From: Rikenellaceae bacterium
GTDB lineage: Bacteria; Bacteroidota; Bacteroidia; Bacteroidales; UBA932
Direction of reading: 5' to 3'
DNA: 6,141 nt
NCBI GenBank assembly: GCA_900769385.1
Contig: CAAGGO010000475.1
Location: forward strand, 1 to 6,141
This document shows, piece after piece, positions 5,727-6,141 of this stretch (position 1 is the first letter of the stretch; the number at the start of each line of letters is the position of its first letter). Made by a program: the position numbers and the translations under genes. The notes under the pieces were generated by a model that saw only the letters and a program-made list of their open reading frames with translations, was not told the DNA's origin and did not search any database.

Positions 5727-6141
5727 ATGAACGCAATTGCTAATTTGTCTCCACAGATTGTGTGGAAAAACTTTTATGATCTGACACAGATCCCACGCCC
5801 TTCAAAATTTGAGTTGGAGGCAGCAAAATATATTTGTGACTTTGGTAAAAATCTTGGTCTTGAGTCTTTCCAGGATGAGGTTGGCAATGTTATTATCCGT
5901 AAACCTGCTACCCCTGGCATGGAGGACAGAATGGGTATTATCCTTCAGGCTCACATTGATATGGTTCCTCAGAAGAACAATGATGTTGAGCACGATTTCA
6001 AAAAAGATCCTATCAAACCAAGAATTGTAGAGAATATGGTTTATGCTACAGGTACTACCCTTGGTGCAGACAACGGTTTAGGTTGTGCTGTTGCCATGGC
6101 AGTTCTTGAGCAGAATGATCTTGTACACGGTCCTATTGAGG
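5727..6141 (+). CDS. pepD: Aminoacyl-histidine dipeptidase (PepD-like, M20), N-terminal part
   Basis: The first 138 residues of a cytosolic metallo-dipeptidase; the gene runs off the right edge (full members are ~480-490 residues). The protein starts MNAIANLSPQIVWKNFYDL, then IPRPSKFE (22-29), both typical of PepD. The metal site is beginning to show: QAHIDMV (74-80) gives His76 as a zinc ligand and Asp78 as the residue beside it, and GADNG (113-117) gives Asp115 as the bridging ligand. The family cleaves Xaa-His and other dipeptides, releasing amino acids. The ATG follows a 32 bp AT-rich gap after the DUF4831 stop with no terminator, so read-through from the upstream operon is possible. No strong TAnnTTTG box is seen in that gap. 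Strong use of GGT, GTT and CTT codons suggests good expression. PepD assignment over other M20 enzymes rests on the N-terminal sequence and is fairly sure. Confidence 0.92.
   Translation, partial: MNAIANLSPQIVWKNFYDLTQIPRPSKFELEAAKYICDFGKNLGLESFQDEVGNVIIRKPATPGMEDRMGIILQAHIDMVPQKNNDVEHDFKKDPIKPRIVENMVYATGTTLGADNGLGCAVAMAVLEQNDLVHGPIE

Noticed and set aside
1..6141. Mobile element, CRISPR array, toxin-antitoxin or defence system
   Set aside because: No direct-repeat array, terminal inverted repeats, transposase, integrase, or defence-type domains are visible in any frame; the genes are typical chromosomal ones.

Overview
This looks like an ordinary chromosomal stretch of a Bacteroidota (probably Bacteroidales) genome. 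Three signs point there. The protein families include a DUF4831 lipid-linked neighbour gene, a Bacteroidales-type POT transporter and a PepD dipeptidase. The promoters fit the Bacteroidetes -33 TTTG / -7 TAnnTTTG pattern. Start codons generally lack a strong Shine-Dalgarno sequence. No tRNA, rRNA, CRISPR array, insertion sequence or phage gene was seen.

Layout from left to right. (1) Positions 1-345 are the last ~114 residues of an RND (AcrB/HAE1-type) efflux pump. It is followed 24 bp later by a small PII-like protein gene (370-663), apparently in the same transcript. (2) A family 2 glycosyltransferase lies on the minus strand (1814 to 684) and converges on the small gene with a 20 bp gap. 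(3) A 144 bp divergent AT-rich region (1815-1958) carries candidate promoters on both strands. (4) A POT-family (PTR2) major facilitator transporter (1959-3518) ends in a strong intrinsic terminator. (5) A very good promoter overlaps that terminator's T-tract and drives a lipid A/lysophospholipid-type acyltransferase (3654-4610) and, 13 bp later, a secreted DUF4831 protein (4624-5694). (6) The start of an aminoacyl-histidine dipeptidase, pepD-like (from 5727), runs off the right edge.

The shared theme is the cell envelope and peptide use: efflux, glycan and lipid acyl transfer, a periplasmic protein of unknown role, peptide import and intracellular dipeptide hydrolysis. I see no compact new multi-gene system. 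The points that most deserve a second look are the POT transporter and the PII-like gene behind the RND pump. The transporter lacks acidic residues normally tied to proton coupling, has an extra cysteine-containing periplasmic loop, and shows a sharp local change in leucine codon use. The coupling of DUF4831 to the acyltransferase is also worth following.
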